Source: Agromyces intestinalis
Lineage (GTDB): Bacteria; Actinomycetota; Actinomycetes; Actinomycetales; Microbacteriaceae
Assembly: GCF_008365295.1 (NCBI RefSeq)
Contig: NZ_CP043505.1
Coordinates: forward strand, 1 to 64,000
Direction: 5' to 3'
Length of the DNA stretch: 64,000 nucleotides
Part shown: one piece after another, positions 52,310-61,957 of the stretch
Layout: the number at the start of each line of letters is the position of its first letter
How positions within the stretch are numbered: position 1 is the stretch's first letter
Made by a program: the position numbers and the translations under genes
Notes under the pieces: generated by a model
What the model was told of the DNA's origin: nothing
The model's database searches: none
Seen by the model: only the letters and a program-made list of their open reading frames with translations

Positions 52310-53101
52310 ATGAACCGATCGAAGCGACGCACCGGACGCCGGCACCCGCTCGCGACCGTCGCGCTCCTCGCACTCGGACTGGTCTTCACCGGTGGCGCCT
52401 ACGCGGCGTTCAGCACTGGAACCGCCCAAGCCGAGGTCGACCCGACGTCGCAGTCGACCATCGAGGAGGGCAAGAAGCTCTTCCAGGCCAACTGCGCCAC
52501 GTGCCACGGCCTCGATGCCGAAGGCACCGACAACGGCCCGAGCCTCATCGGCGTCGGCGCAGCGGCGGCCGACTTCCAGCTCAGCACCGGCCGCATGCCC
52601 ATGCAGATGCAGGGCCCGCAGGCCCAGGTGAAGCCCGTGCAGTTCACCGACGAGCAGATCAAGCAGATGGCGTACTTCATCGCCTCGCTCGGCCCCGGCC
52701 CCGACATCCCCGCAGACCATCTCGTGAACGGCGGCGGCGACGCGGCCAACGGCGCCGAGCTGTTCCGCATCAATTGCGCGATGTGCCACAACGTCGCGGG
52801 GGCGGGCGGCGCGCTCACCGAGGGCAAGTTCGCCCCGGCGCTCACCGAGACCAGCGGCGTGCACATCTACGAGGCCATGGTCACCGGGCCCCAGAACATG
52901 CCGGTCTTCAACGACCTGAACATCACGCCCGAGAACAAGCGCGACATCATCACGTACCTCAAGTACGTCCAGGACAACCGCTCCCCCGGCGGATTCGAAC
53001 TCGGCTCGCTCGGCCCGGTGGCCGAGGGCCTGTTCATCTGGATCTTCGGTCTCGGCGCGATCGTCGCCGTCACCGTGTGGATCACGGCGAAGTCCAACTA
53101 G
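52310..53101 (+). CDS. qcrC: Cytochrome bc1 complex diheme cytochrome c subunit QcrC
   Basis: A membrane-anchored diheme cytochrome cc. The N-terminal helix (about 14-34) is followed by two heme sites, CATCH (about 70) and CAMCH (about 170), with Met ligands such as GRMPMQMQ and GPQNMPVF. A C-terminal membrane helix (GLFIWIFGLGAIVAVTVW) anchors it. Two heme c groups replace a separate soluble cytochrome c in the actinobacterial bcc-aa3 supercomplex. I choose ATG 52310 because AGGAAG lies 6 nt before it; ATG 52286 adds eight residues and is possible. Confidence 0.94.
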   Translation: MNRSKRRTGRRHPLATVALLALGLVFTGGAYAAFSTGTAQAEVDPTSQSTIEEGKKLFQANCATCHGLDAEGTDNGPSLIGVGAAAADFQLSTGRMPMQMQGPQAQVKPVQFTDEQIKQMAYFIASLGPGPDIPADHLVNGGGDAANGAELFRINCAMCHNVAGAGGALTEGKFAPALTETSGVHIYEAMVTGPQNMPVFNDLNITPENKRDIITYLKYVQDNRSPGGFELGSLGPVAEGLFIWIFGLGAIVAVTVWITAKSN

Positions 53102-53134
53102 CGCACGGCACGAAGTAGCTCGAGAAGGAGAACC

Positions 53135-54208
53135 ATGGCCCAGGACGACCACAGCAGCGCGGAGCTCGTCGCTGCCGACTCGTCGCATCCCGAGCAGCCG
53201 ACCGCGTCCCCGGGTACGGCCGTCATCGTCGCCGACGCGTTCGAGAACCCCGGCTTCCCGGCGCACCGCCCGCGCGTCACCGACGAGAACCCGAAGCGCG
53301 AGAAGCGCGCGCAGCGCACGATCTACACGCTCTTCTACCTGTCGATCCTCGGCAGTGTCTGGGCGATCGCCGCCTACATGCTGTTCCCGATCGAGTCGAA
53401 CAACGTCGGCGACGTGCGCCTGAACAACATGTTCATCGGCCTCGGCGCCACACTCGCGCTGCTCGGCATCGGGTTCGGCGCCGTGCACTGGGCGAAGTCG
53501 ATCATGACCGACGTCGAGCTCGTCGACGAGCGGCACCCGATCGGCGGTTCGCCCGAGACGCAGGCCGCGGCGGCCAAGGTCTTCGCCGACTCCGACCGAG
53601 AGTCGGGCTTCACCCGCCGCGCCGTCATCCGCAACAGCCTCATCGGCGCGCTGGTCGCCTTCCCGCTGCCCGCCGTGGTGCTCTTCCGCGGTCTCGCTCC
53701 CCAAGACCAGAACCCCATCGAGCTGCTCAGCCACACCATGTGGGAGAAGGGCACCCGCCTCGCGCTCGACCCGTCGGGCGTGCCCATCAAGGCGTCCGAC
53801 GTGACCATCGGCAGCGCGTTCCACGTCATCCCCGAGGGTCTGCAAGACCTCGAGCACGGTCGACTCGAAGCGAAGGCCAAGGCGGCGGTGCTGCTCATGC
53901 GCCTCAACCCCGAGGAGCTCAACGAGCTCCCCGAGCGCGAGTCCTGGTCGTACGACGGCATCGTCGCGTACTCCAAGATCTGCACCCACGTCGGATGCCC
54001 CGTCGCCCTGTACGAGCAGCACACGCACCACCTGCTGTGCCCGTGCCACCAGTCGCAGTTCGACGTCGCGAACCACTGCGAGGTCATCTTCGGCCCGGCT
54101 GCCCGCCCGCTGCCGCAGCTGCCCATCACCGTCGACGACGAGGGCTACCTCGTCGCTCAGAGCGACTTCACCGAACCCGTCGGCCCGAGCTTCTGGGAGC
54201 GCCATTGA
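53135..54208 (+). CDS. qcrA: Rieske iron-sulfur subunit QcrA
   Basis: A 357-residue Rieske protein with three membrane helices (about 64-84, 96-116, 165-185), unlike the single-helix mitochondrial type. The cluster ligands are CTHVGC (about 287-292) and CPCHQSQFD (about 306-314). A twin-Arg-like TRRAVIR precedes the third helix, consistent with Tat-dependent assembly. AGAAGGAGAA lies before the ATG. qcrB starts within its stop codon (TTGA). Confidence 0.96.
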   Translation: MAQDDHSSAELVAADSSHPEQPTASPGTAVIVADAFENPGFPAHRPRVTDENPKREKRAQRTIYTLFYLSILGSVWAIAAYMLFPIESNNVGDVRLNNMFIGLGATLALLGIGFGAVHWAKSIMTDVELVDERHPIGGSPETQAAAAKVFADSDRESGFTRRAVIRNSLIGALVAFPLPAVVLFRGLAPQDQNPIELLSHTMWEKGTRLALDPSGVPIKASDVTIGSAFHVIPEGLQDLEHGRLEAKAKAAVLLMRLNPEELNELPERESWSYDGIVAYSKICTHVGCPVALYEQHTHHLLCPCHQSQFDVANHCEVIFGPAARPLPQLPITVDDEGYLVAQSDFTEPVGPSFWERH

Positions 54209-55830
54209 GCACCGCAACCCCCACCAACGCTCCGCAGAAGCGGTCGTTCACCGCGGCTGCGTCCGTCTACGTCAACGAACGCACGAGCCTCGCGGGCTTC
54301 GTCAAGGAACTCGGGCGCAAGGCCTTCCCCGACCACTGGTCGTTCCTGCTCGGCGAGGTCGCCCTCTTCGCGTTCGTCGTCGTGCTCGTCTCGGGCACGT
54401 TCCTGACCTTCTTCTTCCAGGCATCGATGGCCGAGGTGCACTACGCCGGCTCGTTCGTGCCGTTGAAGGGTGTCGAGATGTCGGTCGCCATGGCGTCGAC
54501 GCTCGACATCTCGTTCGACATCCGCGGCGGCCTGTTCGTTCGGCAGATGCACCACTGGGCGGCGCTGCTGTTCGTGGCCGCGATCGGCCTGCACATGCTG
54601 CGTATTTTCTTCACCGGTGCATTCCGCAAGCCGCGTGAGTTCAACTGGATCATCGGCTTCACGCTGTTCATCCTCGCGATGGCCGAGGGTTTCACCGGCT
54701 ACTCGCTTCCCGACGACCTGCTGTCGGGCAACGGCCTCGCGATCATCAACGGCATGGTGAAGGGCATCCCACTTGTCGGAACCTGGCTCTCGTTCCTGAT
54801 CTTCGGCGGCGAGTTCCCCGGCACCGACATCGTGGGCCGGCTGTACACGCTGCACATCCTGCTGCTGCCGGCGCTCGTCGTCGCGCTCATCGCCGTGCAC
54901 CTCGTGCTGGTCGTCGTGCACAAGCACACCCAGTACGCAGGCCCCGGCAAGACCCAGCAGAACGCGGTGGGCCCGCCCATCCTGCCGATCTACGCGGCCA
55001 AGGCCGGCGGCTTCTTCTTCATCGTGTTCGGCGTGCTCGCGCTCATCGCGTCGATGTTCACCATCAACCCGATCTGGAACTACGGCCCGTACGATCCCTC
55101 GCCCGTCTCGGCCGGTACCCAGCCCGACTGGTATATCGGCTTCGCCGACGGCGCGCTGCGGCTCATTCCGCCGGGCTGGGAGTTCGTCTGGCTCGACCGC
55201 ACCTGGTCGTTCAACATCCTCGTTCCGCTCATCGCGATCGGCATCTTCCTCGTGCTCGTCGTCGCCTACCCCTTCATCGAGGCGTGGGTCACCGGCGACA
55301 AGCGCGAGCACCACATCGCCGACCGTCCGCGCAACGCCCCGACCCGCACCGCGATCGGTGCCGCGGGTGTCACGTTCTACGCCGGCCTCTGGGCCGCGGC
55401 GAGCTCCGACATCCTCGCGACGCACTTCTCGCTCACGATGGAGGGCGTGATCCACGCGCTCCAGGCCGTGGTCATCCTCGGTCCGTTCATCGCCTACTTC
55501 GTCACGAAGCGCGTCTGCATCGCGCTCCAGAAGAAGGATCGCGAGATCGTGCTGCACGGCTACGAGTCCGGTCGCATCGTGAAGCTTCCCGGCGGCGAGT
55601 TCATCGAGGTGCACCAGCCGCTCGACGAGTACGAGCGCTGGCGCCTGGTGAGCTTCGAGAGCTACGCACCCCTCATGATCCGCCCGAACGCGCGCGGCAA
55701 GATCACGGCGGGTCAGCACGTGCGCGCCGCGCTCTCTCGCTGGTTCTTCGAAGACCGTATCGCGCCGGTCTCGCGAGGCGAGCTCGAGGCGGCGCACCAC
55801 CACACGGAGCACTCGGACTCCGCGCACTGA
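54205..55830 (+). CDS. qcrB: Cytochrome b subunit QcrB
   Basis: A 541-residue cytochrome b. The heme His residues are in QMHHWAALLFVAAIGLHMLRIF and in helix D (LYTLHILLLPALVVALIAVHLVLV). The Qo motif is present as the actinobacterial PDWY (TQPDWYIGF). Eight or more helices are seen, with a long C-terminal soluble extension. The start is TTG at 54205, overlapping the qcrA stop by 4 bp, which couples translation. It is the target of bcc-inhibiting drugs in mycobacteria. Confidence 0.95.
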   Translation: MSTATPTNAPQKRSFTAAASVYVNERTSLAGFVKELGRKAFPDHWSFLLGEVALFAFVVVLVSGTFLTFFFQASMAEVHYAGSFVPLKGVEMSVAMASTLDISFDIRGGLFVRQMHHWAALLFVAAIGLHMLRIFFTGAFRKPREFNWIIGFTLFILAMAEGFTGYSLPDDLLSGNGLAIINGMVKGIPLVGTWLSFLIFGGEFPGTDIVGRLYTLHILLLPALVVALIAVHLVLVVVHKHTQYAGPGKTQQNAVGPPILPIYAAKAGGFFFIVFGVLALIASMFTINPIWNYGPYDPSPVSAGTQPDWYIGFADGALRLIPPGWEFVWLDRTWSFNILVPLIAIGIFLVLVVAYPFIEAWVTGDKREHHIADRPRNAPTRTAIGAAGVTFYAGLWAAASSDILATHFSLTMEGVIHALQAVVILGPFIAYFVTKRVCIALQKKDREIVLHGYESGRIVKLPGGEFIEVHQPLDEYERWRLVSFESYAPLMIRPNARGKITAGQHVRAALSRWFFEDRIAPVSRGELEAAHHHTEHSDSAH

Positions 55831-55862
55831 GCGAGGTTCCGACGAGTTCGGGCACCGGAACG

Positions 55863-56702
55863 ATGACGGTCGACACGACCTGGTTCCGGTGCCCGAACTG
55901 TCTGCTGCCGCTCGCCGCGGTCGCCGACAGCGTCTACGGGTGCGCGAACGGGCACCGGTTTGACCGCTCGAAGCACGGCTACCTCACCCTGCTGCCGCCG
56001 CGTGCGCCGAAGACCATCGGCGACGACCGCCGCATGCTCGAGGCTCGGGCGAACTTGCTCGCGTCAGGCGTCTACTCACCTGTCGCCGAGGCCGTGAGCG
56101 CCGCGGCGCGGGCGACGGTGACCGGCCCGGGTACATCGATCGTCGACCTCGGGTGCGGCACCGGGTACTATTCCGCCGTCGTCGCGCGCGACACCGGCGC
56201 CGGGCGTGTTCTCGTCGCCGATCGCTCCCCCGACGCCGTCCGCTGGAGCCGCCTGCACCACCGTGAGACCACGGGGAACGACGTCACCGGCGTCGTGCTC
56301 GACCTGTGGCGCCCGCTGCCGATCGCCGACGCGACCGCCGACATCGTGCTCGACGTCTTCGCGCCGCGCAACCCGGCCGAGTACGCGCGGATCCTCTCGC
56401 CTGTCGGCACGCTCATCGTCGTGGTGCCGACGCCCCGCCATCTCGCCGAGCTCAGATCGACCGGGTCGCTCCTCGAAATCCCCGACGGCAAGGACACCCT
56501 CGTGACCGAGCAGTTCACCGCGGCGGGGTTGAGGCTCTCGGCCCGTCGCAGTGTCGAGTACGCGTTCCCGGCATCCGCCGATCAACTCGCCGACCTCGTC
56601 GCGATGGGGCCGTCAGCACATCACGCCGCCGCGCCGGCCACTCTCGAGACGCGCGACGTGACCGCCGCGGTCGACGTGCTCGCGTTCGCGCATCCCCAGT
56701 GA
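55863..56702 (+). CDS. RlmA-type 23S rRNA (guanine-N1) methyltransferase
   Basis: A 279-residue SAM-dependent enzyme. The N-terminal zinc module (CPNCLLPL and CANGHRF, about 9-30) is followed by SKHGYLTLLPPRAPKTIGDDRRML and the SAM motif VDLGCGTGYYSAV (about 93-105). This is the RlmA(I)/RlmA(II)/TlrB family, which methylates helix 35 of 23S rRNA; TlrB-like members give tylosin resistance. Which guanine is modified cannot be said. ATG 55863; located between the qcr genes and the convergent cta genes. Confidence 0.87.
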   Translation: MTVDTTWFRCPNCLLPLAAVADSVYGCANGHRFDRSKHGYLTLLPPRAPKTIGDDRRMLEARANLLASGVYSPVAEAVSAAARATVTGPGTSIVDLGCGTGYYSAVVARDTGAGRVLVADRSPDAVRWSRLHHRETTGNDVTGVVLDLWRPLPIADATADIVLDVFAPRNPAEYARILSPVGTLIVVVPTPRHLAELRSTGSLLEIPDGKDTLVTEQFTAAGLRLSARRSVEYAFPASADQLADLVAMGPSAHHAAAPATLETRDVTAAVDVLAFAHPQ

Positions 56703-56750
56703 GGCGCATGAGCCACACCATCGGTGCACCGCGCAGCGCGGTGCCTGAAA

Positions 56751-56789
56751 CGGCGATGGCCCCGGCGGAATCCGCCGGGGCCATCGCCG
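56751..56789. terminator. Strong bidirectional terminator
   Basis: A perfect 19-bp stem (56751-56769 with 56771-56789) between convergent RlmA and ctaF genes. The one-base centre means the real loop opens the inner pairs. Confidence 0.85.
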
Positions 56790-56799
56790 TGGTTCAGTG

Positions 56800-57228
56800 T
56801 CAACGCGCGAAGTTACCGCGGTAGTACTCGTACACCCAGCCGACGAGTGCGATCAGCACGATCGGCACGGCGATGAAGCTGATCCAGAAACCGATCGCCA
56901 GCCCGAGGAATGCGAGCGCGGCGCCGGCGGCGAGCACGATGGGCCACCAGCTCCACGGGCTGAAGAAGCCGAGCTCGGGGTCGCCGTCGTCGATGTTGGC
57001 GTCGAGCCGATCCTCGGGCAGCGTGCCACCCTGGGCGCTGTGCACGCGGCCGAGATAGAACGCGATGAACGCGCTCAGCACGCCCGCCAGGGTCATAGCG
57101 GTCAAGCCCGCCCACTCGGGGCCGTTGTGCTGCTCGACGCCGCCGAGTGCGGTCCAGAAGCCGTAGAGGGCCGCCGCGAACGCGAAGAAGCCGGCGAGGA
57201 TCCAGAAGAGGACGACGTTGGCGCGCAT
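56800..57228 (-). CDS. ctaF: Cytochrome c oxidase subunit IV (actinobacterial)
   Basis: A 142-residue membrane subunit specific to actinobacterial aa3 oxidase. Four membrane helices (about 5-25, 38-60, 92-112, 114-136), with the polar loop YLGRVHSAQGGTLPEDRLDANIDDGDPELGFFSPWSWWP containing the conserved PW-rich stretch. The ATG directly abuts the ctaD stop (TAAATG). It is the last gene of ctaC-ctaD-ctaF. Confidence 0.94.
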   Translation of the reverse strand: MRANVVLFWILAGFFAFAAALYGFWTALGGVEQHNGPEWAGLTAMTLAGVLSAFIAFYLGRVHSAQGGTLPEDRLDANIDDGDPELGFFSPWSWWPIVLAAGAALAFLGLAIGFWISFIAVPIVLIALVGWVYEYYRGNFAR

Positions 57229-58965
57229 TTACTTGACTTCCTTCGTTTCCACGTCGTACACAGGGGCCTCGGGCGCGTCCTTCGCCGGACCGATGCCGAC
57301 GGGGATGCCGGCCTCGGGGTGATTCAGGTCGAACGCCGGCGCCTCCGAGCGGATGCGCGGGATCGAGGTGAAGTTGTGCCGCGGCGGCGGGCAGCTCGTC
57401 GCCCACTCGAGCGAACGGCCGTACCCCCACGGGTCGTTGACGGTCACCTTGGGCGCGCGACGTGCCGTGATGTACACGTTCAGGAAGAACGGAATGAGCG
57501 AGACCGCGAGGATGAACGCCCCGATCGTCGACAGCTGGTTCATCCCGGTGATGTTGTCCTCGGGCAGGTACGAGTAGTACCGACGCGGCATGATGAGGAC
57601 GCCCAGCCAGTGCTGGATCAGGAACGTCGTGTGGAACCCGATGAACAGCAGCCAGAAGTGCCACTTGCCGAGGGTCTCGTTCAGCATCTTGCCGGTCCAC
57701 TTCGGCCACCAGAAGTAGAAGCCGGCGAACATTGCGAACACGACGGTGCCGAACACCACGTAGTGGAAGTGCGCGACGACGAAGTACGTGTCGGAGACAT
57801 GGAAGTCGAGTGGCGGCGACGCGAGGATCACACCCGTGAGACCACCGAACACGAAGGTGATGAGGAAGCCGAGCGACCAGAGCAGCGGTGTCTCGAACGT
57901 GATCGAGCCACGCCACATCGTGCCGATCCAGTTGAAGATCTTCACACCCGTCGGCACCGCGATGAGCATCGTCATCAGCGCGAAGAACGGCAGCAGCACC
58001 GAGCCGGTGACGTACATGTGGTGCGCCCACACCGTGACCGACAGCGCGGCGATCGCAATGGTCGCGTAGATCAGCGTCTTGTACCCGAAGATCGGCTTGC
58101 GGCTGAACACCGGGAAGATCTCGGAGACGATGCCGAAGAACGGCAGCGCGATGATGTACACCTCGGGGTGTCCGAAGAACCAGAACAGGTGCTGCCAGAG
58201 CATCACCCCGCCGTTCTCGGGATCGTAGATGTGCGCACCGAAGATGCGGTCGGCGCCGGCGGCGAGGATCGCCGCGGCCAGCACCGGGAACGCCATCAGG
58301 ACGAGGATCGAGGTCACCAGGGTGTTCCACGTGAAGATCGGCATGCGGAACATGGTCATGCCGGGCGCACGCATCGTGATGATCGTGGTGATGAAGTTCA
58401 CCGCACCGAGGATGGTGCCGAAGCCCGAGAGGCCGAGGCCGAGCATCCAGAGGTTGCCGCCGATGCCCGGCGAGAACGTCGTCGACGCGAGTGGTTGATA
58501 GGCGAACCATCCGAACGAGGCGGCACCCTGCGGCGTGAAGAACCCGGCGACCGCAATCAGCGAGCCGAAGCTGAACAACCAGTACGCGAACGCGTTGAGG
58601 CGCGGGAACGCCACGTCGGGCGCACCGATCTGCAGCGGCATGAGCACGTTCGCGAAACCGGCGAAGAGCGGCGTCGCGAACATCAGCAGCATGATCGTGC
58701 CGTGCATCGTGAACAGCTGGTTGTACTGCTCACGCGTCGGAACCAGTTCGAGGCCGGGCTCGAAGAGCTGCGCGCGGATGATGAGCGCCATCACGCCGCC
58801 GATGCAGAAGAAGATGAACGAGGTGATCAGGTAGAGGTACCCGATGACCTTGTGGTCGGTGGAGGTGATCCACCGGACGAGGATATTGCCCTTGCGTTCG
58901 ACCCTCGGTGCGCCGAACGGCAGGCTGCTCGACTGCGGCCGAGCCGGTGCGGTCGTGGTGCTCAT
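57229..58965 (-). CDS. ctaD: Cytochrome c oxidase subunit I
   Basis: A 578-residue catalytic subunit of aa3 oxidase with 12 membrane helices. Heme a and heme a3/CuB ligands are seen: HGTIMLLMF (about 88), [14 protein letters not shown] (CuB His and the cross-linked Tyr), HHMYVTG, and HFHYVVFG. The D- and K-channel residues [24 protein letters not shown] and GLSGF are also present. ATG 58965 overlaps the ctaC stop (ATGA), and ctaF follows at once. It forms the supercomplex with QcrABC. Confidence 0.97.
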   Translation of the reverse strand: MSTTTAPARPQSSSLPFGAPRVERKGNILVRWITSTDHKVIGYLYLITSFIFFCIGGVMALIIRAQLFEPGLELVPTREQYNQLFTMHGTIMLLMFATPLFAGFANVLMPLQIGAPDVAFPRLNAFAYWLFSFGSLIAVAGFFTPQGAASFGWFAYQPLASTTFSPGIGGNLWMLGLGLSGFGTILGAVNFITTIITMRAPGMTMFRMPIFTWNTLVTSILVLMAFPVLAAAILAAGADRIFGAHIYDPENGGVMLWQHLFWFFGHPEVYIIALPFFGIVSEIFPVFSRKPIFGYKTLIYATIAIAALSVTVWAHHMYVTGSVLLPFFALMTMLIAVPTGVKIFNWIGTMWRGSITFETPLLWSLGFLITFVFGGLTGVILASPPLDFHVSDTYFVVAHFHYVVFGTVVFAMFAGFYFWWPKWTGKMLNETLGKWHFWLLFIGFHTTFLIQHWLGVLIMPRRYYSYLPEDNITGMNQLSTIGAFILAVSLIPFFLNVYITARRAPKVTVNDPWGYGRSLEWATSCPPPRHNFTSIPRIRSEAPAFDLNHPEAGIPVGIGPAKDAPEAPVYDVETKEVK

Positions 58966-59864
58966 TCGGCGTCGTGCTCCTCATTCGACTCGGGCGCGCC
59001 CTTGCCGGGCAGGTTCTGGTTTCGGTCGTACTCGGTGGACAGCTGACCGGTCTGGCCGGCGTCCTCGAGCGACTGGATGTAGTCCTCGTACTCGGCCTGA
59101 GAGACGACCTCGACGTTGAACAACATGAGCGAGTGGTACTCGCCGCACAGCTCGGCGCACTTGCCGACGTAGGTGCCCTCGCGCTCGGTCGTGATCGACA
59201 TGTAGTTGGTCTTGCCCGGGAACATGTCCTTCTTGTAGAGGAAGTCGACGACCCAGAACGAGTGGATGACATCGCGCGATTCGAGGGCGATCTCGATGTT
59301 CGCGTCGACCGGCAGCACCAGCGTCGGCAGCTCGGATTCGATGATCGAGCCGTCGGCGGCGTCGCGGTCGAGCTGTGCCTGGATGCCGGGCGAGTAGACG
59401 TCTTCGTTGACGTAGTTGAAGTCCCATGCCCACTGCTTGGCGATGACCTCGATCTTGACGTCGACGTCGTCGGCGGCGAACCGCTCCTCGATCGCCGCCT
59501 GGTCGCGAGCGGTGAAGGCGAAGAAGCCGACCACGAGGATGAGCGGGACGATCGTGTAGAAGACCTCGATCGGCATGTTGTAGCGCAGCTGCACCGGCAG
59601 ACCGGTCTGACCACGGCGCCGACGGTAGGCGATGACCGCCCAGATCGTCAGGCCCCAGGTGATGACGCCGACGACCAGCAGCACGATCCACGACGTGACC
59701 CAGAGACCGGCGACTCGCTCGGTGTGGTTCGTGACGGGCGGCTCGCCCTCCTGGAAACCGGGCAGGAAGCCGTGGAGCTGTGCCTGCGTGCACCCGGCGA
59801 GGAGGAAGCTGAGTGTCGCTGCGATCGGAACAGCAGCCCATCGGAGACGGCGATTGTGGCGCAC
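58962..59864 (-). CDS. ctaC: Cytochrome c oxidase subunit II
   Basis: A 300-residue CuA-bearing subunit. Lipoprotein signal with LAGC (about 21-24), two membrane helices (about 52-80 and 98-118), and a cupredoxin domain with HSFWVVDF and the CuA loop [15 protein letters not shown] 59864 follows AAAGGT. A small hairpin (59890-59908) lies in its leader. The lipobox means Lnt may modify it. First gene of ctaC-ctaD-ctaF. Confidence 0.96.
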   Translation of the reverse strand: MRHNRRLRWAAVPIAATLSFLLAGCTQAQLHGFLPGFQEGEPPVTNHTERVAGLWVTSWIVLLVVGVITWGLTIWAVIAYRRRRGQTGLPVQLRYNMPIEVFYTIVPLILVVGFFAFTARDQAAIEERFAADDVDVKIEVIAKQWAWDFNYVNEDVYSPGIQAQLDRDAADGSIIESELPTLVLPVDANIEIALESRDVIHSFWVVDFLYKKDMFPGKTNYMSITTEREGTYVGKCAELCGEYHSLMLFNVEVVSQAEYEDYIQSLEDAGQTGQLSTEYDRNQNLPGKGAPESNEEHDAE

Positions 59865-60018
59865 CGGTGACCTTTCGGGAGACTCGAAGGCACTTCTCAG
59901 CGAAGTGCATGATCGTGCCTAGCCTACTCCGACTCGGCGGGCGGGATGTGCACCCCCGAGCCGTTTCGCCGAGCCATCCGCGTGCGATTCCTTCGCCGAC
60001 CTGCAGAATCAGCGCAAA

Positions 60019-60057
60019 CGCCGAAGGGGAGCCGCAGTATGCGGCTCCCCTTCGGCG
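60019..60057 (-). terminator. Terminator after erpA
   Basis: A perfect 18-bp stem (60019-60036 with 60040-60057), 3-nt loop, 17 bp after the erpA stop on the minus strand. Confidence 0.85.
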
Positions 60058-60073
60058 TAGTTGCGATCGGCGC

Positions 60074-60424
60074 TCAGTGGAACGAGTCGCCGCACGCGCA
60101 ACTGCCCTGCGCGTTCGGGTTGTCGATCGTGAAGCCCTGCTTCTGGATCGAGTCCTCGAAGTCGATCGACGCGCCGTCGAGATACGGCACGCTCATCTTG
60201 TCGACGACGAGCTCGACACCGTCGAAGTCGACCACGGCATCGCCGTCGAGGAGCCGCTCGTCGAAGTACAGCTGATAGATCAGCCCGGAGCAGCCCCCGG
60301 GCTGCACTGCGACCCGGAGGCGCAGATCGTCTCGACCCTCCTGCGCGAGCAGGTTGCGGACCTTGTCGACGGCCGGGTCGCTCAGCAGGACGCCGTGCCC
60401 GGTGTCGGTGATCGTGATGCCCAT
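60074..60424 (-). CDS. erpA: A-type iron-sulfur cluster carrier (ErpA/HesB)
   Basis: A 116-residue iron-sulfur insertion protein. The three ligand cysteines are in GGCSGLIYQLYF (about 44) and GSCACGDSF (about 108-110). Typical length. It delivers clusters to targets such as the Rieske protein QcrA in this window. It lies 209 bp upstream of ctaC and faces the same way, but a strong terminator separates them. Conserved neighbour of ctaC in actinobacteria. Confidence 0.95.
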   Translation of the reverse strand: MGITITDTGHGVLLSDPAVDKVRNLLAQEGRDDLRLRVAVQPGGCSGLIYQLYFDERLLDGDAVVDFDGVELVVDKMSVPYLDGASIDFEDSIQKQGFTIDNPNAQGSCACGDSFH

Positions 60425-60514
60425 CTCACTCCTCGGACTCTGGATCAGGGAACGTTCGTCGGAATTCTACGCCCGTTCCGCCGTGCAGCGGCTGAGCATT
60501 CACCGACGGTCCGT

Positions 60515-61921
60515 TCATCGACGCTCGTCGAGCCGGGCGAGGAACAGCGCCTCGGCCAGCTGGGCGCGCTTGAACACGCCCAGGTGCAACGACTCGTTGG
60601 GGCTGTGCGCGCGGCTGTCGGGGTCTTCCACCCCGGTCACCAGGATCTGCGCGCCCGGGAACTCCGACACGAGCTCGGCGATGAACGGGATCGAACCGCC
60701 TACGCCCATGTCGACGGGCTCGGTGCCGTCCCACGCGTCCTCGAGCGCACCGCGCATCTCGGCGACCGCCCAGCCCGACGTGTCGACGAGGAACGCCTCG
60801 CCGAGGTCGACGCTGTCGAAGGTCAGCTTCGCGCCGAACGGGGCGTTCGCTTCGAGGTGGGCGCTGATGGCCGCGAACGCGTCGGCGGCCGACTGCCCGG
60901 GTGCGACCCGCGCGCTGATCCGCACCCGGATCGACGGCAGCAGCGTGTTCGACGCGTTCGCCACGTCGGGCGCGTCGATGCCGGTGACGGTGATCGCGGG
61001 CTGCGCCCAGATCCGCGAGAGCAGGTCGCCGCGACCGATCGTCTGCACGCCGTCGAGCACACCGGCCTCGCCGCGCAGGGTCGCCTCGTCGTATGCGGGC
61101 ACCTCGAGGGCGGCGGACTCGAGGCCCACCACCGCGACGGAGCCGTCGGCCGCCCAGAGGGTGTCGAGCAGGCGGATGCCGGCGAGCATCGCGTCGGGCA
61201 CCGCTCCCCCGAACATCCCCGAGTGCGAGGCGTGCGCGAGCGTTTCGATACGCAGGTTGAACGCGACCGCTCCACGCAACGCGACGGTGAGCGCCGGCGT
61301 CGAGACATCCCAGTTGCCCGAGTCGGCGACGATGATCGCGTCCGCCGCGAGCGCGTCGCGGTGCTCGCGCAGGAAGTTGCCGAATGAGCGCGAGGCCCAC
61401 TCCTCCTCGCCCTCGATGAAGACCGAGAGGCCCACGGCCGGGTCGTCGACGACGTCGGCGAGGGCGCGCAGCGCGGCGACATGGGTCATCACGCCCGCCT
61501 TGTCGTCGGCGGCGCCCCGACCGTGCAGCCGGTCACCCCGCTGGGTCGGCTCGAAGGGCGGGGTCTCCCAGTCCTCGTCGCGCCCGGGCGGCTGCACGTC
61601 GTGGTGGGCGTAGAGCAGCACCGTCGGCCGGCCGTCGCGGGCGGGCCGGTGGGCGAGCACGGCCGGCTGCCCGAGCTCGCTGCCGTCCTCGACGGGCGCA
61701 CGGTGGATCTCGACGAGGTCGAACAACTCGGTGGCGCGCAGGAGGTCGGCGACGCGTTCGGCGCTCTCGGCCACGTGCGCGGGATCGAACGCCGGCCACG
61801 ACACCGACGGGATGCGCACGAGTGCGCCGAGGTCGGCGACGGCGGAAGGGAAGCCCGCGTCCACGGCGGCGCGGACGGCGGCGTCGCGGTCGGGAGCGGA
61901 AGGATCGTGAGGCTCGGTCAT
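60515..61921 (-). CDS. M20 family dipeptidase
   Basis: A 468-residue dimeric zinc metallopeptidase of the M20 dipeptidase subgroup. Metal motifs: AHHDVQPPGRDEDW (about 100-113), GRGAADDKAGVM (bridging Asp), EGEEEWASRSF (catalytic Glu), ADSGNWD, and the late RAHSPNESLHLG His/Glu. The lid domain is inserted at about 205-340. ATG 61921 follows TAAGAT by 7 nt, a leaderless pattern. It is not orthologous to the M20 gene at 8914, whose motifs differ. Cleaves short peptides, exact substrate unknown. Confidence 0.91.
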   Translation of the reverse strand: MTEPHDPSAPDRDAAVRAAVDAGFPSAVADLGALVRIPSVSWPAFDPAHVAESAERVADLLRATELFDLVEIHRAPVEDGSELGQPAVLAHRPARDGRPTVLLYAHHDVQPPGRDEDWETPPFEPTQRGDRLHGRGAADDKAGVMTHVAALRALADVVDDPAVGLSVFIEGEEEWASRSFGNFLREHRDALAADAIIVADSGNWDVSTPALTVALRGAVAFNLRIETLAHASHSGMFGGAVPDAMLAGIRLLDTLWAADGSVAVVGLESAALEVPAYDEATLRGEAGVLDGVQTIGRGDLLSRIWAQPAITVTGIDAPDVANASNTLLPSIRVRISARVAPGQSAADAFAAISAHLEANAPFGAKLTFDSVDLGEAFLVDTSGWAVAEMRGALEDAWDGTEPVDMGVGGSIPFIAELVSEFPGAQILVTGVEDPDSRAHSPNESLHLGVFKRAQLAEALFLARLDERR

Positions 61922-61926
61922 GCCGG

Positions 61927-61934
61927 TAATCTTA
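61927..61934. promoter_or_regulatory. Overlapping divergent -10 elements
   Basis: TAATCT (61927-61932, rightward, for the DUF3043 gene) overlaps TAAGAT on the minus strand (61934-61929, leftward, for the M20 dipeptidase). RNA polymerase can hold only one promoter at a time. Confidence 0.55.
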
Positions 61935-61957
61935 AGAGAACCGATCCGAGGAATCCC

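Noticed and set aside
53740-54204. N-terminal extension of qcrB through the qcrA gene
   Set aside because: The extension is out-of-frame qcrA sequence; the TTG at 54205 overlaps the qcrA stop and begins the conserved QcrB N-terminus.
59890-59908. Small hairpin in the ctaC leader as a riboswitch
   Set aside because: It is a simple 7-bp stem with a 5-nt loop; no conserved riboswitch core is visible.
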